NCBI GenBank assembly: GCA_036489395.1
Contig: DASXFW010000311.1
Span: forward strand, 1-5,023
Direction: 5' to 3'
Source of the DNA: JASHVB01 sp036489395
Lineage (GTDB): Bacteria; Pseudomonadota; Alphaproteobacteria; Acetobacterales; Acetobacteraceae
Length of the DNA: 5,023 bases
In this document: one piece after another, positions 4,943 through 5,023 of the stretch
Layout of the letters: each line of letters opens with the position of its first letter
How positions within the stretch are numbered: position 1 is the stretch's first letter
Program-made: the position numbers and the translations under genes
Notes under the pieces: model-generated
What the model saw: the letters and a program-made list of their open reading frames with translations, nothing else
The model's database searches: none
Told to the model about the DNA's origin: nothing

Positions 4943-4979
4943 CCCCCTCCCCTTGAGGGAGGGGGACAGGGGGAGGGGT
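4943..4979. repeat. 37-bp GC-rich dispersed repeat, unit C
   Basis: Same element as units A and B at 3434-3532, in the orientation of A. CCCCCTCCC (4943-4951) and GGGAGGGGG (4957-4965) form a perfect 9-bp stem with a CTTGA loop. It is the first strong hairpin after the permease gene that could stop or protect the transcript, although no T-run follows. No facing partner copy is seen before the window ends. Confidence 0.8.
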
Positions 4980-4998
4980 AAATACAGCCGCCGCGCCT

Positions 4999-5019
4999 GG
5001 GGCGGACGCACCCCGCCCC
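4999..5019. other. GC-rich hairpin at the right edge
   Basis: GGGGCGG (4999-5005) and CCGCCCC (5013-5019) pair across a 7-nt loop. The window ends four bases later, so the context cannot be judged. It could be part of a longer intergenic repeat or chance in GC-rich sequence. Confidence 0.3.
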
Positions 5020-5023
5020 CGGG

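Noticed and set aside
1..5023. CRISPR arrays, tRNA or rRNA genes, transposases
   Set aside because: No regularly spaced repeats, cloverleaf sequences, rRNA stretches or transposase motifs were found on either strand.

Overview
This is a high-GC bacterial window. GC-rich third positions, the gene families present and short C/G-rich dispersed palindromic repeats suggest a Pseudomonadota genome. Acetobacteraceae-like Alphaproteobacteria or Xanthomonadales-like Gammaproteobacteria are possible, but I cannot settle the lineage from this stretch. There are no rRNA or tRNA genes, no CRISPR array and no transposase.

Left part (1-946), a toxin-antitoxin graveyard. The window opens inside a minus-strand PIN-family toxin gene, of which only the N-terminal 66 codons are visible. 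An AT-rich palindromic operator-like block overlaps its start codon. A small divergent ORF (253-444, +) with a good ribosome binding site may be real. A minus-strand relic of a HigA antitoxin C-terminus follows (365-592). The next 350 bases hold no gene I can recognise.

Middle (947-2485). A 512-residue plus-strand protein of unknown function is the main object of interest. It has a globular N-terminal region, an Ala/Pro/Asp-rich linker containing a 15-bp tandem repeat, and a distinct C-terminal domain. A perfect 8-bp inverted repeat sits directly upstream of its ribosome binding site. The gene is bracketed by two direct-repeat higA 3' ends, about 75% identical over 137 bp. It ends 3 bp before the stop codon of the second one.

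Right part (2489-5023). A minus-strand higBA locus has been collapsed by an internal deletion: the first 57 codons of higB are joined, out of frame, to the last 90 or so codons of higA. Divergent from it are a VOC-family (glyoxalase/dioxygenase fold) gene and then a 12-TM-class ArsB/NhaD/SLC13-like permease gene. A 37-bp GC-rich repeat occurs as an inverted pair between these two genes, where its end supplies the permease ribosome binding site. A third copy lies downstream of the permease.

How the genes fit together: the VOC and permease genes are co-directional and may be co-transcribed through the repeat pair, but no shared pathway is evident. The left and middle parts read as an accessory islet built from toxin-antitoxin pieces with an uncharacterised, possibly defence-related, gene between two antitoxin relics. 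That last link is inference.
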